DNA from: a virus
Length of the DNA stretch: 64,000 nucleotides
Reading direction: 5' to 3' (one strand)
IMG/VR virus record: IMGVR_UViG_3300025120_000017
Location: 62,001-126,000 of that record
The notes beneath the pieces are model-generated. The model searched no databases. It saw nothing but the letters and a program-made list of their open reading frames with translations, and was not told the DNA's origin. Position 1 is the stretch's first letter, and every line of letters starts with the position of its first letter. Below, one piece after another: positions 1-7,850 of this stretch. The translations under genes were made by a program, and so were the position numbers.

Positions 1-197
1 TTTTGAATGTCTGGGTATTCAGCGCCAGCTTTAACCAATTCATCTATACTTATTATGAGAGTATCTTTTTTATTACTATCATCTATGTATATTTCAAATC
101 CTTGGGTAAACTTTCCTAACTTTTTTTCTATAGTTTTTTTAGCATTTTCCAAAGATTCATTAATATTCACGGAATAAAAATTATCAAGATCTTTCAT
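1..197 (-). CDS. Partial unknown protein, C-terminus cut by window edge
   Basis: The minus-strand reading frame opens with ATG at 197 (MKDLDNFYSVN...) and stays open for 65 codons to the left edge, so the C-terminus is outside the window. The visible part is rich in Lys, Asp and Ile, with no signal peptide or membrane segment. It follows the 85-residue gene after 9 bp, as expected for an operon. I recognise no family and propose no function. Confidence 0.6.
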   Translation of the reverse strand, partial: MKDLDNFYSVNINESLENAKKTIEKKLGKFTQGFEIYIDDSNKKDTLIISIDELVKAGAEYPDIQ

Positions 198-206
198 TTA
201 CTAATA

Positions 207-464
207 TTATTTTTTTACAACCTTTGCAATAACTTCTTTATTACCAGCTACTATTGCTTTATGTTCTGATCTATTAATACTATATGACTTTCCGTCAATT
301 ATAACATTTTTTTGGTTAAGAGATTCAACTTTTAAATCACCAGAAGATTTAGCAGGTTCAGGAATTACTGTTTTAGATTCTTCTTTAGAACCTTCAGTAG
401 TTTCAACATTCTTTAACTTCTCAACAGCCTCGTCTAAAGTTTTTTCAGTTTTCTTTTTAGCCAT
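207..464 (-). CDS. Small charged hypothetical protein
   Basis: An 85-residue protein of unknown function. The N-terminal half is low-complexity and rich in Lys, Glu, Thr and Ser (start MAKKKTEKTLDEAVEKL). The C-terminal 35 residues (NVIIDGKSYSINRSEHKAIV...) look like a small beta-rich module. It lies 11 bp downstream of the ligase-like gene and 9 bp before the partial gene at the window edge, so it is probably co-transcribed with both. It has no catalytic motif or membrane segment. The reading frame is supported mainly by its operon spacing and normal composition. Confidence 0.6.
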   Translation of the reverse strand: MAKKKTEKTLDEAVEKLKNVETTEGSKEESKTVIPEPAKSSGDLKVESLNQKNVIIDGKSYSINRSEHKAIVAGNKEVIAKVVKK

Positions 465-475
465 AACGTGTATTT

Positions 476-1669
476 TTATTTTTTGTTTTTAAATTTTCGC
501 CAATCACTAAAACTATAATAGTTTTCATTTATAGTTTCTTTAGCAATCTTTGAATGTATTAGCCTTACATAATTATTTATATACTTTTTCATATTTATAT
601 CTATAATTGGAGTAATTTTTTTACGCTCTTTTCTAAATGATGAAAATAGTATTTTATAAATATCTGCAAGATTTGGGTTATTATTAATAATATCTTGTAT
701 TTTTTTATTCTTTATAAATGATGTATTAAGTTTAAACTCAGGCATTAAAGCAAATGTAGGTTTCTTTAAATCAAAGTCTTCTATAAAAATAGAATTATCA
801 TCTATGAACATTGATATTAATGTACTTAATAAATCTATATATCTTTCATCAGGACTACTTCCTATTGCATTTACCTTTGTCATTGAATCAGTTTCACCAA
901 GCCATTCAATGAACTTATATATCAATAATCCTATTTCATCTGATGAAGATTTATTAACTTTTTTATGTAATGATAGTTGATGAAATATCGGATCTATAGT
1001 TTTTGCTGTGTAAACTTTATCATTGTTGCTAAACTCAAATATAAAACCTTCAATAGATTTGTCAATGTCTCCATTTAATGTAGTTTTCTTTAATCTAGGA
1101 TTTAAAATTTTAATAATATGTCGTGTAAAACTATTTGTGTTAAAACTAATCATTAAATCAGACTTATCAGTTTTTATAAAATTCAAAATCTTTTCTTTTT
1201 GTAATTCGCTTAACTCTCCATTAAAATACACTTTAGGTGTAGATGTTTTAAGAAGTTTTGACCACTTAAGAAGTGTTTTAGTGTCATTTATAATAGAATT
1301 ATCATCTTTATCTTCTAATCCTATTAGATGTGTTAATATAAGTCCATTCTTAGGAATATTTTCATATATAACATTAGTAGGCTTATTATTATAAAAATAT
1401 TCAAAAAAGAAGAATACTTCATCAGGAATTTTTGATAAATCTAATGAATTTATATGAGCAATAGGCTTTTCATATAGAGATGTTATAGTTCTTTGTATTT
1501 TATTAAGAGGATATCTCTTATCTCTAGCAAAAAATATTAATTCATTGTTGCTTTTCTTAAATCCAAATTTAGTTCCAGTAAGTTTTTCAGATACTTTTAC
1601 ATTTGAATTAAGAAGTTGCTTCAGAAAGTCTTCACCTAGTTCGTTATAGAAATCTTTTATTTCCTTCAT
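476..1669 (-). CDS. Putative RNA/DNA-ligase-like nucleotidyltransferase
   Basis: A 397-residue protein carrying what looks like the ordered motif set of covalent nucleotidyltransferases (ATP-dependent ligases and capping enzymes). A motif I-like EKLTGTKFGF lies near residues 28-37, with Lys as the candidate nucleophile. A motif III-like FFFFEYF lies near 87-93, a motif IV-like EGFIFEF near 208-214, and a motif V-like YTAKTIDPIF near 220-229. The C-terminal 150 residues are helical and could be the accessory domain. Such enzymes form a Lys-AMP intermediate and seal or cap nucleic acid ends. Motif I has Thr where the usual KxDG has Asp, so activity is uncertain. The gene follows a strong terminator and an ATTAAATATTAAAA element, so it probably starts its own transcript. 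Function is inferred from motifs only. Confidence 0.5.
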   Translation of the reverse strand: MKEIKDFYNELGEDFLKQLLNSNVKVSEKLTGTKFGFKKSNNELIFFARDKRYPLNKIQRTITSLYEKPIAHINSLDLSKIPDEVFFFFEYFYNNKPTNVIYENIPKNGLILTHLIGLEDKDDNSIINDTKTLLKWSKLLKTSTPKVYFNGELSELQKEKILNFIKTDKSDLMISFNTNSFTRHIIKILNPRLKKTTLNGDIDKSIEGFIFEFSNNDKVYTAKTIDPIFHQLSLHKKVNKSSSDEIGLLIYKFIEWLGETDSMTKVNAIGSSPDERYIDLLSTLISMFIDDNSIFIEDFDLKKPTFALMPEFKLNTSFIKNKKIQDIINNNPNLADIYKILFSSFRKERKKITPIIDINMKKYINNYVRLIHSKIAKETINENYYSFSDWRKFKNKK

Positions 1670-1685
1670 TCTTTACGAATTTATA

Positions 1686-1700
1686 GTTTTAATATTTAAT
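1686..1700 (-). promoter_or_regulatory. Candidate late-promoter element (variant)
   Basis: On the minus strand this reads ATTAAATATTAAAAC, one base away from the recurrent ATTAAATATAAAAA element. It lies 16 nt upstream of the ATG at 1669 and directly downstream of the terminator at 1712-1729. A promoter between a terminator and the next gene is the simplest reading. The role is inferred from recurrence and position. Confidence 0.4.
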
Positions 1701-1701
1701 T

Positions 1702-1729
1702 AAACAACAAAGACGGTCCGAAGACCGTC
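1702..1729 (-). terminator. Intrinsic terminator with UUCG tetraloop
   Basis: On the minus strand a 7-bp stem (GACGGTC/GACCGTC) closes a TTCG tetraloop with a C-G closing pair, followed by TTTGTTGTTT. This C(UUCG)G hairpin is the classic extra-stable form common in T4 terminators. It ends the transcript of the winged-helix/head-protein genes before the ligase-like gene. Confidence 0.85.
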
Positions 1730-1760
1730 CTTATAATATTTATTATTAGAATTTAAGATG

Positions 1761-2744
1761 CTAATTAAGAGCTTGGCTTAAATAAAAATCAACATCACCA
1801 CTAACTTTAGCGTAGTCCTTTTTAATATTAGGCTCTTTTAAGATACTTGAAATTATTTTCATATCTACATCGCCTTGTGGATATGACTGATCTAATCTAC
1901 TTGATAAATCATTTAAAACGCTAGCAACATCAGGCTCATCTTTTTCTATATCTTTAATAGTAAACTCAAGTTGTCTTTGAAGATACGGTGAATCTATAGT
2001 ATTTCCTTCATTAACTCCAGACTCTTCAGACATATTCATATATCTATAAAGTTTATTATATAATGCTCTAAGATCTTTTGTTAAAGTGCGAATTTTTTTG
2101 CTATCATCTTTCATGATCATACTGTAAATATGTTCACCATCTGCATCATCTTTAATTAACGCTCTAAGATCGGCAAAATCCTTAGCAGCCTGAGCAGCAT
2201 TTTCAACAACTAATGATTCTTTGATCTTATGCTTTCTCATAAAATCTCTCGCCATATCAATTGCATTTCTTAAATCAGTAACATCTAGTTCTGCCCAGGT
2301 TATATTACCTTGTAAAAGTACTTCAGATTCATCATCCCACTTTGCAGTAGTTCTCATATCACCTTGATCATAAATTAATTCTTCAAGATCTCCAATTTCC
2401 TCAACATAATCATTATTTGATTCATTAATATTTGTGGCATTAATTACTCTTTTACCAAGTTTTGATAATTTATAATGAGTTTCGCCATTTTTCTCAAAAG
2501 TTACTAAATATCTGGAATTCTTTTTAATCCACTGAGGACTAGTTTTTCTACCGCTCTCTTCATTAGCAGATTTAATGTATTCCATTAAGTCAGTTTTACA
2601 ACAAGATCCTTGCTCAGATACAAATCCAAGAATTTTTTGTCTAACTGGAGCATTTGCACCAACTACTGTTGATGCATACTTTCCATATTTTCTCTTAACT
2701 TGAATAGTTCTTCTTTCGTTTAAAAAGCTTTTATAACTCTTCAT
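1761..2744 (-). CDS. Capsid-targeted candidate with winged-helix domain
   Basis: I place the start at the ATG at 2744 (MKSYKSFLNE), not the upstream in-frame ATG at 2780. This gives 327 residues and exposes the shared N-terminal tag. The tag matches the T4 capsid-targeting pattern with a potential LNE cleavage site at residues 8-10. Residues about 31-102 (PVRQKILGFV ... HYKLSKLGKRVI) resemble a winged-helix DNA-binding domain with a short beta wing. The rest is helical and acidic and contains further possible processing sites such as NINES and SGVNEG. A DNA-binding protein packed in the head and delivered with the genome is a plausible inference. It is the last gene of its transcript, just before a terminator. 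Confidence 0.6.
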   Translation of the reverse strand: MKSYKSFLNERRTIQVKRKYGKYASTVVGANAPVRQKILGFVSEQGSCCKTDLMEYIKSANEESGRKTSPQWIKKNSRYLVTFEKNGETHYKLSKLGKRVINATNINESNNDYVEEIGDLEELIYDQGDMRTTAKWDDESEVLLQGNITWAELDVTDLRNAIDMARDFMRKHKIKESLVVENAAQAAKDFADLRALIKDDADGEHIYSMIMKDDSKKIRTLTKDLRALYNKLYRYMNMSEESGVNEGNTIDSPYLQRQLEFTIKDIEKDEPDVASVLNDLSSRLDQSYPQGDVDMKIISSILKEPNIKKDYAKVSGDVDFYLSQALN

Positions 2745-2769
2745 TTTAAATGTTTTTATTTTTGATGAT

Positions 2770-3774
2770 TTAAAATACAATCATAGATTCATCTCCATTA
2801 ACTTCAACGAATTTTATATTATTTGATTTAAGTATTTTAATTACATCTTTCATTGTCATCATTCCAGATATGGATTCATCTCCGATAACAAAAGACATTT
2901 TCTTAGATAATTTTTTTAATTGAGCCGCAGTAGATTCATCAAAATCATCAAATTCAATTTCAGATAATTCCCCAGCATAATCAGCAAGCTCTGATGGTAC
3001 ATCAGATTCATTAACCTTCCCAAAAGATTCTTCAACTCTATCAGAAACAACAATTCCTAAGTATTTCTCAATTTCTTCTTTTGAGAATCCTTTCTTAGCC
3101 AATTCATCGATTATCTTTGTTAAAGTACTTCCTACAATAGAGTCAAGTTTTCTTTTCATAAGCTTAACATCGCCTGCTTCACCAATAAACTCTTCAGCAT
3201 TTTCTTTATCTTCAGCATCAACATCCTCAACATCGTATTCTTCATCACCGACTTTAAATGTTTTTTCGTCATTTGCAATTGCCTTAGCTCTAGCAGCACT
3301 GAATGCATTTCCTTCTTTAACAGATTCAAATTGATGTCCTACAATTTTAAGACCTGCTACGCCTGGAAAAAATTCCCCTTGATCTGTTTGTATTCTACCG
3401 CTTGATGCTGAATGACGAGGTTCAGAAAAACCTTTAACTACAATAGCATCACCTCTAAAGTCTTTAGTCTTATAAGGTAATTTAACAACTTTTCCGGTTT
3501 TTTCATCTACTAACTTAGCTGATTCATTAACTGATTCGTTAGCAAATCTTGCCACGCCTTTATCAAATGCCTTATGATATTTTTTAGGAATATGGTCAGA
3601 TTTTAGGTAACTAATAAGTTCCTCTGCGCTATCCCACATTTGGTTAGCTGCCTCATCTGCATCGCTTGTATATTGACCAGCTGCATTAATGATTTCCATT
3701 GCAATATCCTGGTCAAGTCCATACATTTCATTAACAGACTTGCTTTTATTTATAAACCTTTTATAACTTTTCAT
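2770..3774 (-). CDS. Candidate internal head/core protein, multi-module
   Basis: A 334-residue acidic protein starting MKSYKRFINKSKSVNE, the same N-terminal tag as its neighbours, with a hydrophobic-x-Glu site (VNE) at 14-16. Further possible prohead-protease sites are SVNES near 81-85, FIGEA near 196-200 and KVNES near 253-257. Residues 157-185 (NAFSAARAKA ... VGDEEYDVEDV) form a small charged module. Residues 199-258 are nearly identical to a block in the 4529-5143 protein. No enzymatic motif is seen. Modular acidic proteins with such sites fit prohead core or internal proteins cut during head maturation. Function is inferred by analogy to T4 internal proteins. Confidence 0.6.
   Translation of the reverse strand: MKSYKRFINKSKSVNEMYGLDQDIAMEIINAAGQYTSDADEAANQMWDSAEELISYLKSDHIPKKYHKAFDKGVARFANESVNESAKLVDEKTGKVVKLPYKTKDFRGDAIVVKGFSEPRHSASSGRIQTDQGEFFPGVAGLKIVGHQFESVKEGNAFSAARAKAIANDEKTFKVGDEEYDVEDVDAEDKENAEEFIGEAGDVKLMKRKLDSIVGSTLTKIIDELAKKGFSKEEIEKYLGIVVSDRVEESFGKVNESDVPSELADYAGELSEIEFDDFDESTAAQLKKLSKKMSFVIGDESISGMMTMKDVIKILKSNNIKFVEVNGDESMIVF
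3001..3180 (-). repeat. Copy A of a 60-codon duplicated block
   Basis: This block encodes residues 199-258 of the 2770-3774 protein, beginning EAGDVKLMKRKLDSIVGS. It differs from copy B (4568-4747) at only about four of 60 residues, and the DNA is also closely similar. Recent duplication or recombination between neighbouring genes is the likely origin. Confidence 0.9.
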
Positions 3775-3786
3775 TTTAAATCTTTT

Positions 3787-4515
3787 TTATTTTATTTTCA
3801 ATAAGTCATTTATAAACTTTTCAACATCCTTTCCTTTACTTAAAATAACATCAGCAGTTTCATCATCTTCACTAAATGGTATAGGATATTCTATTGCAAT
3901 TCCATTACCTGCTTTGGATATATTAGCGTCATATCTATCAATATCTTGGATTGATGTGTTTTTAACTTTACCTGTCTTATTAAAATTTGATAGTACTGAA
4001 ATTAAAGTACTAATCTCATCTTCATCAAAAACCATTTCAGATTCACCATTAAAATCTATAGCAACACCCTGAGATGCTTTAGATACCGATACATCAGATT
4101 CATTAACTGATTCATTCATTGGAATATCAACACCTAGTAATATTACGCTAACAGTTGGAGTACCACCTACGCTAAATCCTGGCAAAAATGCTTTAGCTTT
4201 TTTTCCTTTTTTAGATATTGATTCGCCTGCCTTCTTTATAATATTTCTAATCTTTGCAGTTTTTGGATCATCTTCATCAGTAAATGATGAATATCCATTA
4301 TCGTCATCATATACTTTAATATCTTTAAGAGCTTTAGCAGTAAAATCAAACTTTAAAACAGGAAATTCCTTTCTTCCATCCATGTTAAGTTCAAGTTTAG
4401 GATTTTGTAATAAACCTGTCTTCATCATGACATCTTGTGCATATTTAATCTGTGCATCTGTAAAATTATCATTAACATGCTTTGCTTCATTAACAAAACT
4501 TTTATAACTTTTCAT
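3787..4515 (-). CDS. Candidate internal head protein with internal repeat
   Basis: A 242-residue protein beginning MKSYKSFVNEAKHVND, with the shared capsid-targeting-like tag and a VNE|A site. A second cluster of possible processing sites (NESVNES) lies near residues 134-140. The C-terminal 100 residues contain two divergent copies of one module: SVSKASQGVAIDFNGESEMV and NISKAGNGIAIEYPIPFSED, each followed by an acidic helix. This suggests a duplicated small alpha/beta domain. It sits 13 bp from each neighbour in a run of tagged genes. No catalytic motif is evident; a packaged structural or effector role is inferred. Confidence 0.6.
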   Translation of the reverse strand: MKSYKSFVNEAKHVNDNFTDAQIKYAQDVMMKTGLLQNPKLELNMDGRKEFPVLKFDFTAKALKDIKVYDDDNGYSSFTDEDDPKTAKIRNIIKKAGESISKKGKKAKAFLPGFSVGGTPTVSVILLGVDIPMNESVNESDVSVSKASQGVAIDFNGESEMVFDEDEISTLISVLSNFNKTGKVKNTSIQDIDRYDANISKAGNGIAIEYPIPFSEDDETADVILSKGKDVEKFINDLLKIK

Positions 4516-4528
4516 CTTAAACTATTTT

Positions 4529-5143
4529 TTATTTTTCAGTGGATGCCATATTTCCTTCACCGTCTGCATCTGATTCATTAACCTTTTTAAAAGATTCTTC
4601 AACTCTATCAGAAACAACAATCTCCATATACTTTTCGATTTCCTCTTTTGAAAAACCTTTCTTAGCTAATTCATCGATAATCTTCTTTAGTGTAGATCCT
4701 ACAATAGAGTCAAGTTTTCTTTTCATAAGCTTAACATCTCCTGCTTCAGTAATTCCTGATAATGCTTCAGTAACTTTTGCAGTTATTTCTTGGTCATCAT
4801 TAACAACTTCATCACCATCTCCGGATTTTGTTGGTTTACCTTTTGCTACTTCTTTATCTTCTATTTCATCAGATGATTCATCACCATCACCCATATCTTT
4901 AGAAACCTCTTTGCCAGCACCGTTTCCATTTTCTTGGTCTTCGTTATCTGCTTTTACCATTTCTGAAACTTCTCCGTCCCATTCTGATTCTATTTCGTTA
5001 AAGAATTTTTTCTTTTCTCCAGTAGATAAGTCAGCAGGTGAATCCGCGCCGTACTCAGCTAATTTTTCTTTAAAGAAATCTGCATATTCTTTTTGCTTTT
5101 TAGACTTCTCTTCTTCTAGTATAATTTGTCCTAAACTTCTCAT
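4529..5143 (-). CDS. Acidic candidate core protein sharing a 60-residue block
   Basis: A 204-residue, very acidic protein. The N-terminus MRSLGQIILEEEKSKK is a looser version of the capsid-targeting tag, with an ILE site at 8-10. Residues 60-125 are dominated by Glu, Asp, Gly and Lys and are probably disordered. Residues 133-192 duplicate the block of the 2770-3774 protein and end in KKVNESDADG, another possible cleavage site. T4 core proteins gp67 and gp68 are also small and highly charged, but I see no direct homology. An ATTAAATATAAAAA element lies upstream, so this gene may open a transcript running to the terminator at 1702-1729. Confidence 0.6.
   Translation of the reverse strand: MRSLGQIILEEEKSKKQKEYADFFKEKLAEYGADSPADLSTGEKKKFFNEIESEWDGEVSEMVKADNEDQENGNGAGKEVSKDMGDGDESSDEIEDKEVAKGKPTKSGDGDEVVNDDQEITAKVTEALSGITEAGDVKLMKRKLDSIVGSTLKKIIDELAKKGFSKEEIEKYMEIVVSDRVEESFKKVNESDADGEGNMASTEK
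4568..4747 (-). repeat. Copy B of a 60-codon duplicated block
   Basis: This block encodes residues 133-192 of the 4529-5143 protein. Compared with copy A, the substitutions are Thr to Lys, Leu to Met, Gly to Glu and Gly to Lys; all other positions match. Both copies end in VNESD. Confidence 0.9.
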
Positions 5144-5160
5144 AGTGAGTTTTATTTTTT

Positions 5161-5175
5161 GTTTTTATATTTAAT
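5161..5175 (-). promoter_or_regulatory. Candidate late-promoter element
   Basis: On the minus strand this is an exact ATTAAATATAAAAA followed by C, 17 nt upstream of the ATG at 5143. The same 14-mer recurs before at least five other genes in the window. Confidence 0.45.
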
Positions 5176-5179
5176 CTAT

Positions 5180-5842
5180 TTATTTAATTCCATTCACAGG
5201 CATTCTAACCATTTCCTTATTAAACCGCTTTTCTTTATTTTCTTTAAATCCAAATCTTTTATAAAATTCTTTAAGTCTAGATGTTGAGCTTCCAAATTTA
5301 TCTGTTGTATCAAGAGTTAATATAAAACTTTGGTTATCTGCAAATTTAATAAGATCTTCCATGATTCTTGATCCTATTCCACTATTTTTATGAGTTTTAT
5401 TTACTTCTAAATAATTTAGCATAATAACATCTTCATTAGTTGTTATTGGATAATAGGATAATTTAATATCTTCAACAGGAAACTTCTTTAGTATGCTATC
5501 AGCAAATTCTTTAACCATTTTGGTTTTAGTTTTAATATCTTCTTTAAGGCCATCATATTTTTTATAACTTAATAGCCAACCTCTTAGCACTTTAGTAATT
5601 GAATCTGCGTGAGTTCCTTCAGGTTTTTCTATTGTTGTAATATTAACAGTAATATCACCATCTTGTAAACTTACTACTCCCGCATCTTGAAGAATTTTAT
5701 ATTCTTTTTCTCCATATGTATTTTTAATAAAATATGCAACTTGTCCTAAAAGATCATATTGACTGTTTTCAACCATTACATTAGGTATAGTACCAATAGG
5801 ATATAATTTAGATTGATTAATAAATTTTTTTAACCTCTTCAT
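5180..5842 (-). CDS. GNAT-family acetyltransferase-like protein
   Basis: A 220-residue protein whose C-terminal half fits the GNAT fold. An acetyl-CoA-binding motif A-like stretch, NSGIGSRIMEDLIKFA, lies near residues 154-169. It is followed by a beta strand (FILTLDTT) and the typical YKRFGFKE motif near 190-197. GNAT enzymes transfer an acetyl group from acetyl-CoA to amines on proteins or small molecules; the substrate here is unknown. The N-terminus MKRLKKFINQSKLYP weakly resembles the tag of the neighbouring head-protein candidates but lacks the Glu at the expected cleavage position. The start overlaps the end of the uvsW gene by 4 bp, so the two are probably translationally coupled. Confidence 0.7.
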   Translation of the reverse strand: MKRLKKFINQSKLYPIGTIPNVMVENSQYDLLGQVAYFIKNTYGEKEYKILQDAGVVSLQDGDITVNITTIEKPEGTHADSITKVLRGWLLSYKKYDGLKEDIKTKTKMVKEFADSILKKFPVEDIKLSYYPITTNEDVIMLNYLEVNKTHKNSGIGSRIMEDLIKFADNQSFILTLDTTDKFGSSTSRLKEFYKRFGFKENKEKRFNKEMVRMPVNGIK

Positions 5843-7362
5843 AAATATATTTCTTTTATTTTATATGGAAACTTTTGTTCTTTATATATTTTCTGTCTTG
5901 CCTTGCCATGAAAGTATACTAAATTCTTTTTAGTACTTCTTAAAATGTCAGTATAATCAAAAACATATAATATAGCCTTATCATCGTGAAGTCTTAATCC
6001 TCTACCTAAACTTTGTCTTATAATTATATCACTTTTAAAACTTTCAGTTAAGTGTATGTAATGTATATTTTTTACATTAATTCCAGTAGAAAAAGTACCA
6101 TAAGATGCTACAAGAACTTTATCTTTCCCATGTTCCATAAGATGTTTGATTTCATTCCTAGCGTTTTTATCAACCCCGCCATCAATGTAATAAACTTTCT
6201 TATTAGTATTTTCATTTATATATTTATAAAGGTCCTTGCCATATACTGTTCTATGAAATAGTACTAATTCATTGCCTTTACATTTATCAACAACTCTTTT
6301 TATAACTTCAATACGTTGTTTATTTTGTATGATAACATCTTGCTCCATTCTAAGAAGCTTTGATTTGTCATCTATTGTTGCTGTGATTTCATCAAAAGAT
6401 TCTTTTATTTTATCTGAGTGATGTAATTCTAAAACATTTATAAAAAGCTTAGATATATGACCTTTATCTTGAAGTTCTTTTGCTTTTATTTCAGTAATAA
6501 GTGGACCTAGATATGCTTGTAATGTTAGCCAATCAAGAGTTCCTTTTTTAGGTACTGTACCTGTTAGACCAAATCTTCTATCTGCACTATGACACCTTCC
6601 TAAAATATCTTGAATTGATTTTGCTTTTACTTTATGAGTTTCATCACAGCATATAGTATCAAATGCCGATAAGAAACTATCAGAAAATTTAACTAGACTT
6701 TGAAATGTTCCTACGAAAATATTTTGGTCATATGTATATTCTTTTGATTCTCCTCCATGAATTTGCTTTATTTCTAATAGTGTTTTATTATTAGGTTTTA
6801 AAAAGCTATTATATTCATGAAAGTCTTCAAATGCTTGTATTACTAAATTGATTGTAGGTACAATCATAAGACATTTTTTAGATAATCCTTTATCTAATAA
6901 ATATGAAAATGCTATATAAATGATTAAAGATTTTCCTGCACTGGTAGCAAGTTCACTAATAGATAATTTATATTTAAGTATTTTATAGGCAGAGTTAATT
7001 TGATAATCTCTAGGAGCAAACGGTTCACCTTTTTTATCAGTAGCATCTTCAAATTTGCTATTTACCCATTCACTAAATTCGTTAAATTCCAAATCATAAA
7101 AAAGATTTCTTAAACCGTCTATTTCAATATCATAACGATATTTTTTAGCAACTTCTCTAAGCTCCATCCATAATCCTGATGGCACATACTTATCTTGATG
7201 AAAATATGATATTATACCATTCCATTTTGCCTTAACTGGGTTAGGTAAAAAATTATAGTATTCTAGTTTTTTTGTTAATGATTTTTGGAGTTGCCCTTTT
7301 TCAGTCCTATCAGCATCTACTAAAGTAAGAATCCTATTATTATGTGATAGTGTGAATTTCAT
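5839..7362 (-). CDS. uvsW: UvsW-like recombination DNA helicase
   Basis: A 507-residue superfamily 2 helicase, close to the length of T4 UvsW. A Walker A-type TSAGKS lies at 140-145, DETHK (motif II) at 240-244, GLTGT (motif III) at 265-269 and RQSLGRGLRLH (motif VI) at 449-459. The N-terminal 100 residues match the position of the substrate-binding domain of UvsW. In T4, UvsW unwinds R-loops and branched DNA, drives branch migration, and switches replication from origin-dependent to recombination-dependent mode. The gene lies just downstream of the UvsY-like gene, which keeps the recombination functions together. Confidence 0.92.
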   Translation of the reverse strand: MKFTLSHNNRILTLVDADRTEKGQLQKSLTKKLEYYNFLPNPVKAKWNGIISYFHQDKYVPSGLWMELREVAKKYRYDIEIDGLRNLFYDLEFNEFSEWVNSKFEDATDKKGEPFAPRDYQINSAYKILKYKLSISELATSAGKSLIIYIAFSYLLDKGLSKKCLMIVPTINLVIQAFEDFHEYNSFLKPNNKTLLEIKQIHGGESKEYTYDQNIFVGTFQSLVKFSDSFLSAFDTICCDETHKVKAKSIQDILGRCHSADRRFGLTGTVPKKGTLDWLTLQAYLGPLITEIKAKELQDKGHISKLFINVLELHHSDKIKESFDEITATIDDKSKLLRMEQDVIIQNKQRIEVIKRVVDKCKGNELVLFHRTVYGKDLYKYINENTNKKVYYIDGGVDKNARNEIKHLMEHGKDKVLVASYGTFSTGINVKNIHYIHLTESFKSDIIIRQSLGRGLRLHDDKAILYVFDYTDILRSTKKNLVYFHGKARQKIYKEQKFPYKIKEIYL

Positions 7363-7385
7363 TAATGTGTATTTTTATAATATAT

Positions 7386-7850
7386 TTAATAACCGCCACT
7401 TAGGAACCTAGTTGACTCTATTAAGTATTTTATTGCAAATCCAATCTTATCAATAGTTTCAATAGTTCTTCTATAATAATCTATTTGGTTTTCTAATACA
7501 GTTTTAAAATTTGTCTTAGGTTCAAGATCAGCATCAATATGTTTATGTATTTCACTATCATTTAATCTAACATTATATTCTGTCTTATACTTAAAATACA
7601 TATGCTTTCGTTCTTCACCAATTCTTTCGCTATGTTTGCGAATTTTTGAGCGTAGGTTAGAAATTTTATCACTTAACCTATGTCTTTGTGAAGATGTATG
7701 TACTTGTAACTCAGCAACTTCTTTAATATCAGTTAGTTTACTTATAATATTTTCATGGATAAATTTACCAATTTCATCTCTTTCAGATTCAAACTTTAAT
7801 TCAAGTTCTTGAACCTTTTTATAATATGCATCTTTTTGTTCTTTGTTCAT
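7386..7850 (-). CDS. uvsY: UvsY-like recombination mediator
   Basis: A 154-residue, highly charged helical protein, close to the 137 residues of T4 UvsY. The C-terminal IGFAIKYLIESTRFLSGGY lines up with the T4 UvsY ending, which has GFAIKHIQDMRAF. Residues 30-110 are predicted to be coiled and rich in Lys and Arg. UvsY loads the UvsX recombinase onto gp32-coated ssDNA. Location between uvsW and the primase/gene 32 group supports the call. The 5' end abuts the stop of the 74-residue gene. Identification rests on the C-terminal motif, size and context. Confidence 0.78.
   Translation of the reverse strand: MNKEQKDAYYKKVQELELKFESERDEIGKFIHENIISKLTDIKEVAELQVHTSSQRHRLSDKISNLRSKIRKHSERIGEERKHMYFKYKTEYNVRLNDSEIHKHIDADLEPKTNFKTVLENQIDYYRRTIETIDKIGFAIKYLIESTRFLSGGY

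Noticed and set aside
2745-2780. Upstream ATG giving 12 extra residues on the winged-helix protein
   Set aside because: The internal ATG at 2744 restores the conserved N-terminal tag and avoids overlap with the previous gene.
4539-5174. A 211-codon plus-strand open frame opposite the acidic head-protein gene
   Set aside because: Its Ser/Phe-rich translation is the antisense of a Glu/Asp/Lys-rich gene, and the minus-strand frame has a tag and a duplicated module.
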